DNA of 64,000 nucleotides from Thermococcaceae archaeon (GTDB lineage Archaea; Methanobacteriota_B; Thermococci; Thermococcales; Thermococcaceae): the NCBI GenBank assembly GCA_030156945.1, contig JASGLT010000003.1, forward strand, positions 88,775 through 152,774, written 5' to 3'. Below are positions 54,909-64,000 of this stretch, piece by piece. The translations under genes were made by a program, and so were the position numbers. The notes under the pieces are model-generated. The model did not search any database, was not told where the DNA came from, and worked only from the letters and a program-made list of their open reading frames with translations. Every line of letters begins with the position of its first letter. Within the stretch, counting starts at the first letter, position 1.

Positions 54909-57308
54909 TTGAGGATCACTCTGAAAGTCAACGGAATGACGTGTGCCATGTGCGTTAAAACCATAGAGATGGCCTTAGCTGAATTGGAGGGCGTTAAGGA
55001 GGCAAAGGCCAACCTGAACAGCGAAACGGTTTTTGTGGACTTCGACGAATCAAGGGTGAGCATAAACCGGATCATCAGGGCGATAGAGGACGTTGGCTAC
55101 GAGGTTATCAGGGAGCGCAGGGATGCCGTGATAAAGATAGGCGGCATGACGTGCGCGATGTGCGTTAAGACCGTTGAGAAAGCCATAAAAGAGCTCCCTG
55201 GGGTCATGGAGGTTAGCGTGAACCTCGCCACCGAGAGCGCGAGGGTTTCCTACAACCCTGCCCTCGTAACGATTGAGGACATCAAAAGGGCCGTTGAGAG
55301 CGTTGGTTACGAGTTTTTAGGCGTGGAGGGAGAGGAAAGCCACGACATAGAGAAAGAGGTCAGGGAGAAGCACATAAGGGAAATGAAGAGAAGCCTCCTG
55401 GTGGCTTGGGGCATAGGTATACCTCTCTTCCTCTCAATGCAGTTAAAGAGGTTCGGGATACGGGTTGAAGGGTTAATATACCTCCAGTTCCTTCTCGCAA
55501 CGCTCGCGATAGCTTACGCAGGCAGGGGGATCTTCAGGAAGGCCTATTCCTCGCTCAGGCACAGGAAGCTCAACATGGAGGTCATGTACGCTATGGGCAT
55601 AGGCTCCGCATATCTGACGAGCGTTCTCGCCACCTTAGGAGTGATTCCGAGGGAGTTCAACTTCTACGAGGCGAGCGTCATGCTCATGGCCTTCCTCCTG
55701 CTCGGCAAGTTCCTTGAGGCGAGGGCCAAGGGGAGGACGAGCGAGGCGATAAAGAAGCTCATGGGCCTTCAGGCGAAGAAAGCCACCGTTGTTAGGGACG
55801 GGAAGGAGGTAGAGGTTCCGATTAGCGAGGTCAAAGTTGGCGACATAGTTGTAGTCAGGCCCGGAGAGAGGATTCCGGTGGATGGGACTGTTATCGAGGG
55901 GGAGAGCTACGTTGACGAGTCCATGATCACGGGCGAGCCTATTCCGGTCCTCAAGAAGAGCGGGGAGAAGGTAATAGGCGGGACGATAAACAAGAACTCC
56001 GTCCTCAAGGTGCGGGCTGAGAAGGTCGGAAGGGACACGCTCCTTGCCCAGATAATAAAACTGGTCGAGGAGGCCCAGAACACCAAACCACCTGTGCAGA
56101 GGCTTGCTGACACGGTCGTGACGTACTTCATCCCGGCCGTGCTCACGATAGCCCTTCTATCTTTCGCCTACTGGTACTTCATAGCGGGCAAACCTCTTGT
56201 CTTTGCCTTCACGGCCTTCCTGAGCGTTCTGGTCATAGCGTGCCCGTGCGCCTTCGGCTTAGCAACTCCTACGGCTTTAACCGTTGGGATAGGCAAGGGG
56301 GCCGAGCTCGGAATACTCATCAAGAACGGTGAGGCCCTTGAGATAGCGAGGAAGGCAACGGTTGTGCTCTTCGACAAGACGGGGACGCTTACCAAGGGAC
56401 AGCCCGAGGTTACCGATGTTATAACCTTCGATGTGGACGAGAGGGAGCTTTTGGAACTTGTCGCTTCAGCCGAAAAACGCTCCGAGCATCCCTTGGGTGA
56501 AGCTATCGTGAGAAAGGCGGAAGAACTCGGAATCGAAGTGGAAGAGCCCGAGGAGTTCGAGGCGGTAACCGGAAAGGGCGTTAGAGCCAAAGTCCGCGGA
56601 AAGGAAGTCCTTGCTGGAAACAGGAGGCTCATGGTCGAGAACGGCATAGGCCTTGAGAGCGTTGAGGAGACCCTTCAGAGGCTTGAGAGCGAGGGGAAGA
56701 CGGCCATTGTGGTGGCGATGGACGGGAAGATCGTGGGAATCATTGCCATAGCGGACACGATAAAGGAAGGGGCCAGAGAGGCCATCGAGGAGCTCCATAG
56801 GATGGGCAAGAAGGTGGGCATGATAACGGGCGACAACAGAAGGACGGCTGAGGCGATAGGGAAGGCCCTTGGAGTGGACTACATCTTGGCCGAGGTGCTT
56901 CCGGGGGATAAGGCAAATGAGGTCAGGAAGCTCCAGGAAAAAGGAGAGACAGTGGTCTTCGTTGGCGATGGAATTAACGACGCCCCCGCTCTGGCCCAGG
57001 CGGATGTTGGGATAGCGGTTGGAAACGCCACGGACATAGCGATGGAGAGCGGGGAGGTAGTGCTCGTCAGAAACGACCCGAGGGATGTTGTGAGGGCCAT
57101 AAAGCTAAGCCAGAAGACGATATCAAAGATCAAGCAGAACATATTCTGGGCGATGTTCTACAACACCATACTGATTCCCTTCGCGGCGGGGCTCGCTTAC
57201 GTGCTCTTCGGGGTTACGTTCAGGCCCGAGTGGGCCGCTGGAGCGATGAGCCTCAGCAGCGTTAGCGTCGTCACCAACTCCCTCATGCTCAAGCGCGTTA
57301 GGGTTTGA
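54909..57308 (+). CDS. copA: Copper-exporting P-type ATPase
   Basis: The ~799-residue P1B ATPase has two N-terminal HMA domains, each with GMTCAMC. The actuator motif is MITGEPIPV, the ion site is [11 protein letters not shown], the phosphorylation site is DKTGTLTKG, the nucleotide site is SEHPLGEAI, and the hinge is [20 protein letters not shown] defines Cu+ selectivity. TTG 54909 with GGTGGTGAGA upstream is the likely start; three GTG codons at 54897-54903 are inside the ribosome binding site. It is divergent from copR. Confidence 0.95.
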   Translation: MRITLKVNGMTCAMCVKTIEMALAELEGVKEAKANLNSETVFVDFDESRVSINRIIRAIEDVGYEVIRERRDAVIKIGGMTCAMCVKTVEKAIKELPGVMEVSVNLATESARVSYNPALVTIEDIKRAVESVGYEFLGVEGEESHDIEKEVREKHIREMKRSLLVAWGIGIPLFLSMQLKRFGIRVEGLIYLQFLLATLAIAYAGRGIFRKAYSSLRHRKLNMEVMYAMGIGSAYLTSVLATLGVIPREFNFYEASVMLMAFLLLGKFLEARAKGRTSEAIKKLMGLQAKKATVVRDGKEVEVPISEVKVGDIVVVRPGERIPVDGTVIEGESYVDESMITGEPIPVLKKSGEKVIGGTINKNSVLKVRAEKVGRDTLLAQIIKLVEEAQNTKPPVQRLADTVVTYFIPAVLTIALLSFAYWYFIAGKPLVFAFTAFLSVLVIACPCAFGLATPTALTVGIGKGAELGILIKNGEALEIARKATVVLFDKTGTLTKGQPEVTDVITFDVDERELLELVASAEKRSEHPLGEAIVRKAEELGIEVEEPEEFEAVTGKGVRAKVRGKEVLAGNRRLMVENGIGLESVEETLQRLESEGKTAIVVAMDGKIVGIIAIADTIKEGAREAIEELHRMGKKVGMITGDNRRTAEAIGKALGVDYILAEVLPGDKANEVRKLQEKGETVVFVGDGINDAPALAQADVGIAVGNATDIAMESGEVVLVRNDPRDVVRAIKLSQKTISKIKQNIFWAMFYNTILIPFAAGLAYVLFGVTFRPEWAAGAMSLSSVSVVTNSLMLKRVRV

Positions 57309-57352
57309 TAACCCTTTTATCTTTGAAAACAAAAATAATGGATGGTGTCGGT

Positions 57353-57658
57353 ATGATAGTCGAGTACGACGGGAAGGTTAACTTTACCAAGGGGAAGGCC
57401 GTGCTTTGGTTTTCTATTCCAGGCTGTCCACCGTGCAGGCTCGTTGAGAGCTTCATGGAAGAGCTTAGCGAAGAATTTAGGGAAATATCCATTATTCACG
57501 TAAATGCCGAGAGGTGGAGCGAGCTGGTTGAGGGGTTTGGAATTTTAAACGTCCCAACGCTCGTCTACCTCAAAGATGGGAAAGAGGTCGCGCGGCAGAA
57601 CCTCATAAGGGGAAAGGAAGAGGTGATAATAAAATTAGAAGAGCTGATGAGACTTTGA
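57353..57658 (+). CDS. Thioredoxin-fold protein with CPPC motif
   Basis: The 101-residue thioredoxin-like protein has the redox site WFSIPGCPPCRLVESF and the cis-Pro loop NVPTLVYLKDGKEV. CPPC is unusual in classical thioredoxins (CGPC) and points to a glutaredoxin-like redox potential. The start is ATG 57353, behind GATGGTGTCGGT; ATG 57338 is an alternative. It lies 44 bases after copA. Confidence 0.82.
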   Translation: MIVEYDGKVNFTKGKAVLWFSIPGCPPCRLVESFMEELSEEFREISIIHVNAERWSELVEGFGILNVPTLVYLKDGKEVARQNLIRGKEEVIIKLEELMRL

Positions 57659-57678
57659 GCGTTTAAAGTTCGAGGGAT

Positions 57679-57688
57679 AAACTTATAA
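57679..57688 (+). promoter_or_regulatory. TATA box of the ferritin gene
   Basis: AAACTTATAAGG lies about 40 bases upstream of ATG 57723. It is followed by GGTTC...GAACC (57689-57709), a five-base inverted repeat over the start region. Confidence 0.5.
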
Positions 57689-57722
57689 GGTTCGAGTATT
57701 ATAGGAACCTGAGGTGATGGAA

Positions 57723-58247
<525 letters not shown>

Positions 58248-58401
58248 GGGCCCCCAAGTTTTCATATTTTTAATCATGGTTCGCAACGGAATAAGCTCTA
58301 TTTTGAGGTTTTATCACTGATTGCGTCATTTGTTACCTAATGTTCCACTCTTCTCAAAGGTCTGAACAACAGATCCAGTTGACATGGATTTGTATAAATT
58401 A

Positions 58402-58416
58402 TTGGAACATTTCCAA
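58402..58416 (+). promoter_or_regulatory. Inverted repeat upstream of the subtilisin TATA box
   Basis: TTGGAACATTTCCAA is a perfect 6+3+6 inverted repeat, 13 bases before the TATA box (58429-58438, AATTTATAAA). That position is suited to an activator. Confidence 0.45.
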
Positions 58417-58428
58417 AATAATGAGAAA

Positions 58429-58438
58429 AATTTATAAA
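58429..58438 (+). promoter_or_regulatory. TATA box of the subtilisin gene
   Basis: AATTTATAAA (58429-58438) is about 39 bases upstream of ATG 58473, allowing a leader of roughly 12-18 bases with the ribosome binding site GAGGTG. Confidence 0.6.
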
Positions 58439-58472
58439 CATGAATGTCAAAGTTGTAGTGAGGTGTCCTTAC

Positions 58473-59753
58473 ATGCACAAGGCCGCCGCAATTTTTGTCG
58501 CAATGTTGGTTTTGTTTAGTCCACTGGTCGTGGCAGTAGGTCAGAACACAACTCAGGATAAGGATGTAGTTAGAGTTGTCGTAGGAGTGCGTGGAAATGC
58601 AGGAAAGAGCTTTATGGGAGTAGCCGGCGGAAAGGGTGGAGAATACAGCATTTCAAAAGAAGAACTAATTACTTATAAGGCCCAGCTACGAGGATACGGC
58701 AAATTGAAAAAGGAGATACCCGAACTTGGTGTGATAGTTCTGGAAGTTCCAAGGAAAGCCCTTCAAAAGATTAAAAGGCTTCCCTTTGTGACGTATGTCG
58801 AAGAAGACGTGAAGTACCATGCTCTTGGGGAAGTAAAGTGGGACGTTCAATATATCTATGCGCCAAATGTCTGGAACAACTACTACAAAACCTACGGGTA
58901 CGCCGCATATGGCTACCATCCAAGCATCCAGGTTGCGGTTCTCGATACGGGAGTGGACTATACCCACCCAGATCTGAAGGGTGCTTTTAGCTGGTGTGTG
59001 AGAGTCCTAAACAATGGAGGGTCCTACTACAAAGGCACTGACCTGAGGTATTGCTGGGATGACAATGGACACGGCACGCACGTTGCTGGAACAATAGGGG
59101 CGAGCCTCAACGGGCAGGGCATAGCCGGAGTTGCTCCATACGTCCAAATGTACGTAGTAAAGGTGCTGGACAGCCAGGGCAGCGGTTACTTATCGGATAT
59201 CGCCCAGGGAATTATAGACGCAACCAAGGGACCAGATGGAATACCTGGGACGGCAGACGATGCCGACGTAATAAGCATGTCCCTCGGCGGGTCTGGAAGC
59301 ACCACCCTCTATAACGCGGTCAGATACGCCTACTCTTATGGAGTTGTTCTCGTGGCTGCCAGTGGAAATGAAGCTGCTTCATACCCAAGCTATCCCGCGG
59401 CATACTCTGAGGTGATAGCAGTTGGGGCAATCGACTCAAACTACAGAATCGCCAGTTTCAGCAACAGAAGGCCGGACGTTGTAGCTCCTGGCGTTAATGT
59501 GTACTCAACGCTTCCTGGAGGTACTTACGGCACGATGAGCGGCACTTCAATGGCCTGTCCTCATGTCAGTGGAGTTGTTGCCCTCATGCAGGCATTGAGG
59601 CTTGCTGCAGGTAAGCCAAAGCTCACACCATATCAAGTCAGAAACCTCCTAATCGGCACTGCAATCGACCTCGGTTCCAGAGGCTACGATGTATATTACG
59701 GCTACGGGCTTGTGGATGCCGAATACGCGGTTTATTACGCTCTGAACTCCTGA
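58473..59753 (+). CDS. Secreted subtilisin-like serine protease
   Basis: The 426-residue preproprotein has a signal peptide (KAAAIFVAMLVLFSPLVVAV), an inhibitor-type propeptide (to about residue 110, ending near PFVTYVEEDVKYHALG) and a catalytic domain. The triad is AVLDTGVDYTHPDL (Asp), NGHGTHVAGT (His) and GTMSGTSMACPHVSG (Ser), with oxyanion Asn in AASGNEAA. GTADDADVISMSLGG is a calcium-loop-like feature common in Thermococcales subtilisins. ATG 58473 follows GAGGTGTCC. Two cysteines may form a disulfide (SWCVRV, RYCWDD). Confidence 0.93.
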   Translation: MHKAAAIFVAMLVLFSPLVVAVGQNTTQDKDVVRVVVGVRGNAGKSFMGVAGGKGGEYSISKEELITYKAQLRGYGKLKKEIPELGVIVLEVPRKALQKIKRLPFVTYVEEDVKYHALGEVKWDVQYIYAPNVWNNYYKTYGYAAYGYHPSIQVAVLDTGVDYTHPDLKGAFSWCVRVLNNGGSYYKGTDLRYCWDDNGHGTHVAGTIGASLNGQGIAGVAPYVQMYVVKVLDSQGSGYLSDIAQGIIDATKGPDGIPGTADDADVISMSLGGSGSTTLYNAVRYAYSYGVVLVAASGNEAASYPSYPAAYSEVIAVGAIDSNYRIASFSNRRPDVVAPGVNVYSTLPGGTYGTMSGTSMACPHVSGVVALMQALRLAAGKPKLTPYQVRNLLIGTAIDLGSRGYDVYYGYGLVDAEYAVYYALNS

Positions 59754-59754
59754 G

Positions 59755-59800
59755 ACCATTTTTATTTCTTTTTTCAGGCCCTTCGGGCTTCTAACTTCTC
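59755..59800 (+). terminator. T-rich transcript end after the subtilisin gene
   Basis: A T-rich stretch (CATTTTTATTTCTTTTTTC) right after the stop, followed by GCCC-TTC-GGGC, is a typical archaeal termination region. Confidence 0.45.
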
Positions 59801-59838
59801 CCAGTTTTTGACATTTTTATGCATATTTTTTTCAGTAA

Positions 59839-59849
59839 AGCTTTTAAAT
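59839..59849 (+). promoter_or_regulatory. TATA box of purK
   Basis: CTTTTAAATTT lies about 27 bases upstream of the purK ATG (59872), so the mRNA is likely leaderless. Confidence 0.55.
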
Positions 59850-59871
59850 TTAGCATTTTTTAGTTAAAACC

Positions 59872-61017
59872 ATGAGGGGCGGCTTCAGAATCGGAATTCT
59901 CGGCGGCGGACAGCTGGCCAAGATGAGCGCGCAGGAAGCAAGGAGGATGGGTTTTGAGGTCGTAGTCCTGGATCCAACCCCGGGATGTCCCGCGGGTATG
60001 GTGGCGGAGCAAATAGTTGGGAGCTTCCAGGATGAGGAGAAGATAATCGAGCTCGCTGAAAGGGCCGACGTCGTAACTTACGACATAGAGAGCGTAAACG
60101 TTGAGGCGCTCAAAAAAGTGGCGAAGGAGAAGCCGGTCATTCCAGAGCCGCACGTCTTGGAGGCAATCCGCGATAAGTACGTCCAGAAGAAGGTGCTTAA
60201 GAGGGCCGGAATTCCAGTTCCGTGGTTTCAGGAGCTGAAGAGTTTGGATGAGCTTGAAAACCTTCTCCCTGTTGTCCAGAAAGCCCGGAGCGGTGGCTAT
60301 GATGGGAGGGGTGTTGCGGTTATTAGAGACAAAAAGGACATTCAAAAGGCCCTGAACGTTCCTTCGTACGTTGAGGAGCTCGTGCCGATCGAAAAGGAGC
60401 TTTCCGTCATAGTGGTTCGCAACGATGACGAGACGCTGGCTTATCCAACCACCGAGATGGTCTTCAACGGTGAGGGGAACATCCTCGACTTCCTCGTTGC
60501 CCCCGGGAGGGTCGAAAAGGACGTCGAGAAAGAGGCCGAGGAGATAGCCATTAGAGCCGTTGAAGCCCTCAACGGGCGCGGGGTTTTTGGGGTCGAGATG
60601 TTCCTTGCCAAGGACGGGAGAGTGCTCGTGAACGAGATCGCCCCAAGACCCCACAACTCCGGCCACTGGACGATAGAAGCGGCCATATCGAGCCAGTTCG
60701 AGCAACACGTCAGGGTGGTGGCCGACCTGCCTCTCGGGAGCACCGAGGTGGTTTTAAACGCCGCCATGGTAAACCTCCTCAGCGAAAAAGGTTATTACGG
60801 AAAGCCCGTCTATGAGGGAGTTAGTGAAGCGCTCCGGATTCCTGGAGTTTTTGTCCACATATACGGAAAAAGGGAGGTGTTCCCCTTCAGGAAGATGGGG
60901 CACGTTACCGCCGTTGATAGAACCCTCTCTGGCGCCATCGAGAAGGCCCAGAGGGCGAAGGCACTGATAAAGGTAAGGGGTGATGTGAATGCCCAAGGTG
61001 GGAATAATAATGGGTAG
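59872..61017 (+). CDS. purK: N5-carboxyaminoimidazole ribonucleotide synthetase
   Basis: The 381-residue ATP-grasp enzyme has N-terminal [19 protein letters not shown], the ATP loop [30 protein letters not shown] and the metal-binding [28 protein letters not shown] (around 60590-60665). It makes N5-CAIR from AIR, bicarbonate and ATP. The 3' end overlaps purE by 29 bases, coupling the two purine steps. Confidence 0.95.
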   Translation: MRGGFRIGILGGGQLAKMSAQEARRMGFEVVVLDPTPGCPAGMVAEQIVGSFQDEEKIIELAERADVVTYDIESVNVEALKKVAKEKPVIPEPHVLEAIRDKYVQKKVLKRAGIPVPWFQELKSLDELENLLPVVQKARSGGYDGRGVAVIRDKKDIQKALNVPSYVEELVPIEKELSVIVVRNDDETLAYPTTEMVFNGEGNILDFLVAPGRVEKDVEKEAEEIAIRAVEALNGRGVFGVEMFLAKDGRVLVNEIAPRPHNSGHWTIEAAISSQFEQHVRVVADLPLGSTEVVLNAAMVNLLSEKGYYGKPVYEGVSEALRIPGVFVHIYGKREVFPFRKMGHVTAVDRTLSGAIEKAQRAKALIKVRGDVNAQGGNNNG

Positions 61018-61501
61018 CGACTCCGATCTTCCGGTCATGAAGGCCGCGGCCGAGGTGCTCGATGAGTTCGGGGTTGACTATGAGATAACCATAGTTTCAG
61101 CCCACAGAACCCCAGAGAGGATGTTCGAGTACGCGAAAACTGCGGAGGAGAGGGGGATAGAGGTCATAATAGCCGGAGCTGGAGGTGCCGCTCACCTCCC
61201 GGGCATGACTGCATCCATAACCACGCTCCCTGTGATAGGCGTCCCCGTAAAGACGTCCACGCTGAACGGCCTTGACTCGCTCCTCTCCATAGTCCAAATG
61301 CCGAGAGGAGTGCCCGTTGCAACCGTCGCCATAAACAACGCCAAGAACGCAGCCCTGCTGGCCCTCTCAATCCTCGGGATAAAGTACCCGGAGATAAGGG
61401 AGAAGCTCAAGGAGTACAGAAGGAGGATGAGGGAGGAAGTTGAGGAGAAAGCGAAGAGGCTTGAGGAGATAGGCTACGAGGAGTACCTTAAAAGGATGTG
61501 A
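60989..61501 (+). CDS. purE: N5-carboxyaminoimidazole ribonucleotide mutase
   Basis: The 170-residue enzyme has the PurE signatures [30 protein letters not shown] and [16 protein letters not shown] (class I). It converts N5-CAIR to CAIR. It is the partner of PurK. ATG 60989 follows GGGGTGATGTGA inside purK. Confidence 0.95.
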   Translation: MPKVGIIMGSDSDLPVMKAAAEVLDEFGVDYEITIVSAHRTPERMFEYAKTAEERGIEVIIAGAGGAAHLPGMTASITTLPVIGVPVKTSTLNGLDSLLSIVQMPRGVPVATVAINNAKNAALLALSILGIKYPEIREKLKEYRRRMREEVEEKAKRLEEIGYEEYLKRM

Positions 61502-61816
61502 CAAAAATGCTGCCACACTTCATTTTTTATTTACCTCAAACAATCACTCAAAAAGATAACATCAAGGGGTTCTGAGCTAGTGTCTGGATTCTAAGACTCC
61601 AAGCTGGTCTCCAGCACCTTCTCGAGCATGCATGCCGAAATGAGGAAGAGGGGAATCCTCGATTCTCAACTTTCCCCGAGCCTTTAAGGGTTGAACTTAA
61701 AGCCTCACCGAACTGGCATTTATCCCCCGCCAAACTTCTCCAGAAAATACATGGCGGAGCTTGAAAACCAAAGCCCCACTCCTATTTTTGTTGTCTCCAC
61801 ATAATCCCAAGCTCAC
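61502..61816 (+). other. 315-base gap without a recognised gene
   Basis: A plus-strand frame (about 61578-61764) reads LEHACRNEEEGNPRFSTFPE ... KLLQKIHGGA before TGA. It has no start codon and no recognised family. The phrase EEEGNPR and the GGGGAATCCTCG-like DNA recall the 3' ends of IS200/IS605-type elements in this order, but the match is too short to call. No RNA fold or repeats stand out. Confidence 0.3.
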
Positions 61817-62197
61817 TCATAAATCCTGATGAAGCCTTATCAAATTACCGCAGGTGTCCTCAAAATCAACGTATACACCCCATTCGGTTTTTCGAGGTTC
61901 GCCTCTGAATTTAACCCCTCTCTGTTTTAGCTTTTCGTATTCTCCGTAGATGTCATCCGTCCCAAAGACTATAACCGGGATTCCCGCCCTATAAAGAGAG
62001 GCTTGATAGTCCTTTGCAGTAGGGTTTTCATTTGGTTCGAGTAAAAGGGCAGTCCCCTCGGGTTCTTCAGGAGAAACAACGATCGCAAGTCTGTATTCAG
62101 GAGCGTAGAGTTTTTCTTTAAAACCGAGGACCTCCGTATAGAATTTGAAAGCCCTTCCAACGTCACCCACATAAATGCCCACCATTTTTATTTTCAT
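61817..62197 (-). CDS. VOC/glyoxalase-superfamily protein
   Basis: The 126-residue protein has the two betaalphabetabetabeta halves of the VOC fold: VGIYVGDVGRAFKFYTEVLGF and VIVFGTDDIYGEYEKLKQRGVKF, then VYVDFEDTCGNLIRLHQ with the metal-type end. It may act in glyoxal or antibiotic detoxification; substrate unknown. Confidence 0.8.
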   Translation of the reverse strand: MKIKMVGIYVGDVGRAFKFYTEVLGFKEKLYAPEYRLAIVVSPEEPEGTALLLEPNENPTAKDYQASLYRAGIPVIVFGTDDIYGEYEKLKQRGVKFRGEPRKTEWGVYVDFEDTCGNLIRLHQDL

Positions 62198-62409
62198 TTT
62201 AAAGCCCCCCTATTTGCCTTTTTTGCACGAATTTACAAAGATTCTGCATTATATATCCACAAACCTAGGACAAACTGCATATATCGTGTTGTCGAGACAT
62301 CCTCTTCAAGACTCGGCTTTTACAAAGGATTGAATGACTCCAATGTAGAAGGATTTTGAGCACGACTTGAATGAAAACCTTTCTCCAAAGTAAATGCAAA
62401 AAAATAAAC

Positions 62410-62628
62410 TCAGCAGCCTTCCCCGCCAAGCTCGACCTCATACCCATAGCGCTTTATCGAGTTTATGATATCGTCAAGGCTCACCTTTCCGGGCTCGAAC
62501 TCGACAACGGCGGTCTTCTTCTCAAGGCTGACCTCTCCCTTGGCTCCAACGCTCTCGATGGCCTTTTTGATCCTCATAACGCAGTGCCCACAGCTCATGT
62601 TGGGTATCCTCAATACGGCCTTCGCCAT
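62410..62628 (-). CDS. HMA-domain metallochaperone (CopZ-like)
   Basis: The 72-residue HMA fold has the metal site NMSCGHCVMRIKKAI (CxxC near residues 12-15). A C-terminal cysteine (GGEGC) is extra. It probably delivers Cu(I) to CopA at 54909, 5 kb away. ATG 62628 follows GGTGATGCAA. Confidence 0.82.
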   Translation of the reverse strand: MAKAVLRIPNMSCGHCVMRIKKAIESVGAKGEVSLEKKTAVVEFEPGKVSLDDIINSIKRYGYEVELGGEGC

Positions 62629-62721
62629 TTGCATCACCGGAACTTATTGGGGAGGATTGCTTATTGCCCTTACCTTTTCCAAAGTGGAAAGAAAAAGCGA
62701 AGGGGGATTTGGAAATTGAAA

Positions 62722-63096
62722 TCACAGCGACTCAATAATCCTGATGACCCTCTCCTCCATGGGCCTCATGAGCTCAGCCACTTCCTCTCCCGCTATCTTC
62801 CACGCCACGCTTGGCAGTGTAACGCCGAGGTAGTTGCCGTCCTCTCTGCGGTAGCCAAAGCCCGTGCAGGGGAGCAAAGCACCTATGTTGGGATCTATCT
62901 TCACGAGCTCCGCCACGAGCTCCCTGTCACATATGAAGAGAAGGTGGTAGTCGGCGACAATGCCATCCTCCCTCTCCACGATAGCCACAGGTATTCGCTC
63001 CCCTATTAGGAGAAAGCCCTCCTCCTCAAGCCTCTTCTTGAAGCGCTCCCAGAGGAAATCGAGGTCTTCCTCGAACTTCCTCACATAGTAGAACAC
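62722..63096 (-). CDS. DUF302-family protein
   Basis: The 124-residue protein contains the DUF302 signature ELVKIDPNIGALLPCTGFGYR and SVAWKIAGEEVAELM. Function unknown in archaea. The GTG at 63096 with GGAGGTGTGA upstream is the start; it lies two bases after the stop of the CoA-binding gene, so they are co-transcribed. The longer frame to 63147 overlaps that gene. Confidence 0.75.
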   Translation of the reverse strand: MFYYVRKFEEDLDFLWERFKKRLEEEGFLLIGERIPVAIVEREDGIVADYHLLFICDRELVAELVKIDPNIGALLPCTGFGYRREDGNYLGVTLPSVAWKIAGEEVAELMRPMEERVIRIIESL

Positions 63097-63098
63097 TC

Positions 63099-63491
63099 TC
63101 ACACCTCCAGGAACATCTTTTTGTCGCTCGTCTCGACCATTATGCACTTCCCAAAGCTGTACTCAACTCCTGCCCTTTCAAGGAACTCCTTTATCTCCTC
63201 GCTTTCCGCCCCCGGCTGGAACCAGAGTTTTTTGAAGCCTGCTTCAACAGCTTCCTTGGCCACCTGAAGGCCTACCTTGGGCGGGACGACGAAGACTATA
63301 ACGTCCACGTCCTTCGGGAGCTCCCTCACACTCCTGTAGCACCTTACTCCTTCAATCTCATCGTAGTTCGGGTTCACCGGGAGGACTTCAAAGCCCTTGC
63401 TGAGAAGGTCTTTCAGGATTATGTTGCCGTACTTGGTTGGGTTTTTGCTCGCCCCGACGAGGGCTATCTTTTTGAACTCCTTCGGGTTCAT
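63099..63491 (-). CDS. CoA-binding domain protein
   Basis: The 130-residue Rossmann-type protein (CoA_binding_2) has KIALVGASKNPTKYGNIIL at the N-terminus, VIVFVVPPKVGLQVAKEAVEAG and KLWFQPGAESEEI. It binds CoA or a related nucleotide; its role is unknown. ATG 63491 follows GGTGAGAAGT. Confidence 0.85.
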   Translation of the reverse strand: MNPKEFKKIALVGASKNPTKYGNIILKDLLSKGFEVLPVNPNYDEIEGVRCYRSVRELPKDVDVIVFVVPPKVGLQVAKEAVEAGFKKLWFQPGAESEEIKEFLERAGVEYSFGKCIMVETSDKKMFLEV

Positions 63492-63525
63492 ACTTCTCAC
63501 CAAGCTGAATCTGTTTTCACCCTTT

Positions 63526-64000
63526 TTATACATTACTGGGCACTTTTGTTGAATGCCTGCGCTTCCTGAGGTAGGCCACACCTATGGGAAGCAGGAGCAC
63601 GCTCGCGGGCCCGCAGATCGAACTGTTATTATCTCCCTGCCCTTCCGCTTTTCCGCTCAGGAAGATTTCCTTTAGCTTCTCTACCTCCTGACTGCTCCTT
63701 TGCAGGAGGTAAGCTTTACCTCCGGCCACGAGCACTACCCCGCCCTGGCTTTTGGCCTCGGTTATGATCTCCCCCGTTTTGGAAACGTCAAACTCGCCCT
63801 CTATCACGGCATAGAGATCCCCATCGTAGAAAATCGCCGTGACAGGAATTCCGTTTATCCCTGTTAGCTGGTAAAGCTCCGTAAACCGTTTTTTGTTGTG
63901 ATCCACTCCCTCGATTTCATAATACGTCAACGCCTCCTCCCCGAAGTTTGCCTTTATGCCCTCCTTAACGTTGCGGCAGTGGGGGCACCAGTAAGCGCCG
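63526..64000 (-). CDS. Thioredoxin-like surface protein with CGP-CTERM anchor, N-terminus beyond the window
   Basis: The frame is open at base 64000. The visible part begins GAYWCPHCRNVKEGIKANFG, a thioredoxin-like CPHC active site. Then come LYQLTGINGIPVTAIFYDGD (cis-Pro region), a second globular portion, and a C-terminal tail GDNNSSICGPASVLLLPIGV followed by AYLRKRR. CGP plus a hydrophobic stretch and basic end is the CGP-CTERM sorting signal of Thermococcales, expected to anchor the protein on the outside. The last nine residues extend past the basic end, which is unusual. Confidence 0.78.
   Translation of the reverse strand, partial: GAYWCPHCRNVKEGIKANFGEEALTYYEIEGVDHNKKRFTELYQLTGINGIPVTAIFYDGDLYAVIEGEFDVSKTGEIITEAKSQGGVVLVAGGKAYLLQRSSQEVEKLKEIFLSGKAEGQGDNNSSICGPASVLLLPIGVAYLRKRRHSTKVPSNV

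Overview
The window is a gene-dense archaeal chromosome segment from a member of the Thermococcales, most likely Thermococcus. The evidence is leader-proximal GGTG/GAGGTG ribosome binding sites, AT-rich archaeal TATA boxes at about -26, several apparently leaderless genes, and Thermococcales-type families: archaeal Trm10, TiaS, CopR with a TRASH domain, a CGP-CTERM sorting signal, PurK/PurE and a P. furiosus-like ferritin. Both ends cut genes: a YchF-type GTPase on the left and a thioredoxin-like surface protein on the right.

Layout. 1-15.1 kb is housekeeping: GTPase, broken corA, broken aspartate racemase, cupin, tldD/tldE, ATPase, Trm5-like methyltransferase, SDR, tRNA-Glu, trm10, ATPase behind two palindromes, valS, broken methyltransferase. 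At 15.1-29.3 kb pheA is followed by a corrinoid salvage and nucleotide-loop island (cobD-like, cbiB, cobZ, cobS, cobY, cobQ/cbiP, radical SAM, cobT, cbiZ). It is interspersed with two VapBC pairs, a DUF2281 antitoxin with a dead vapC stub, a Dph6-like protein, and then moaB-moeA. At 29.5-29.7 kb the minus strand carries what reads as a three-hairpin H/ACA guide RNA. 29.8-45 kb holds a DUF835 membrane protein, two divergent PaaK/LuxE-like adenylate-forming genes (one broken), an HD hydrolase, an HTH regulator, a GNAT, a large lipoprotein, tiaS, a DUF234 ATPase, deoxyhypusine synthase, a flavoprotein, an SDR and a LamG protein.

45-52.2 kb is the accessory part. Decayed genes (frameshifted membrane protein, P-type ATPase tail, ABC ATPase, two ABC permeases) flank an intact, visibly more AT-rich four-gene operon on the minus strand: a 72-residue Ala-rich precursor-like peptide, a 549-residue radical SAM/SPASM enzyme, an ABC permease and an ABC ATPase. 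This looks like a ribosomally made, post-translationally modified peptide (RiPP) cassette with its own tandem-repeat promoter. It is the best candidate for an undescribed system here.

52.2-58.2 kb is a copper and redox block: methyltransferase, His/Met-rich secreted protein, CcdA-like membrane protein, copR, copA, thioredoxin, ferritin. After it come a secreted subtilisin, purK-purE, a VOC protein, a CopZ-like HMA protein, DUF302 and CoA-binding proteins.

An unusual number of otherwise ordinary genes carry single lesions (in-frame stops at 1057, 15026 and 31199; one-base shifts near 2138 and 45680). This is either true gene decay or residual sequence error. No rRNA, CRISPR array or intact insertion sequence was seen.
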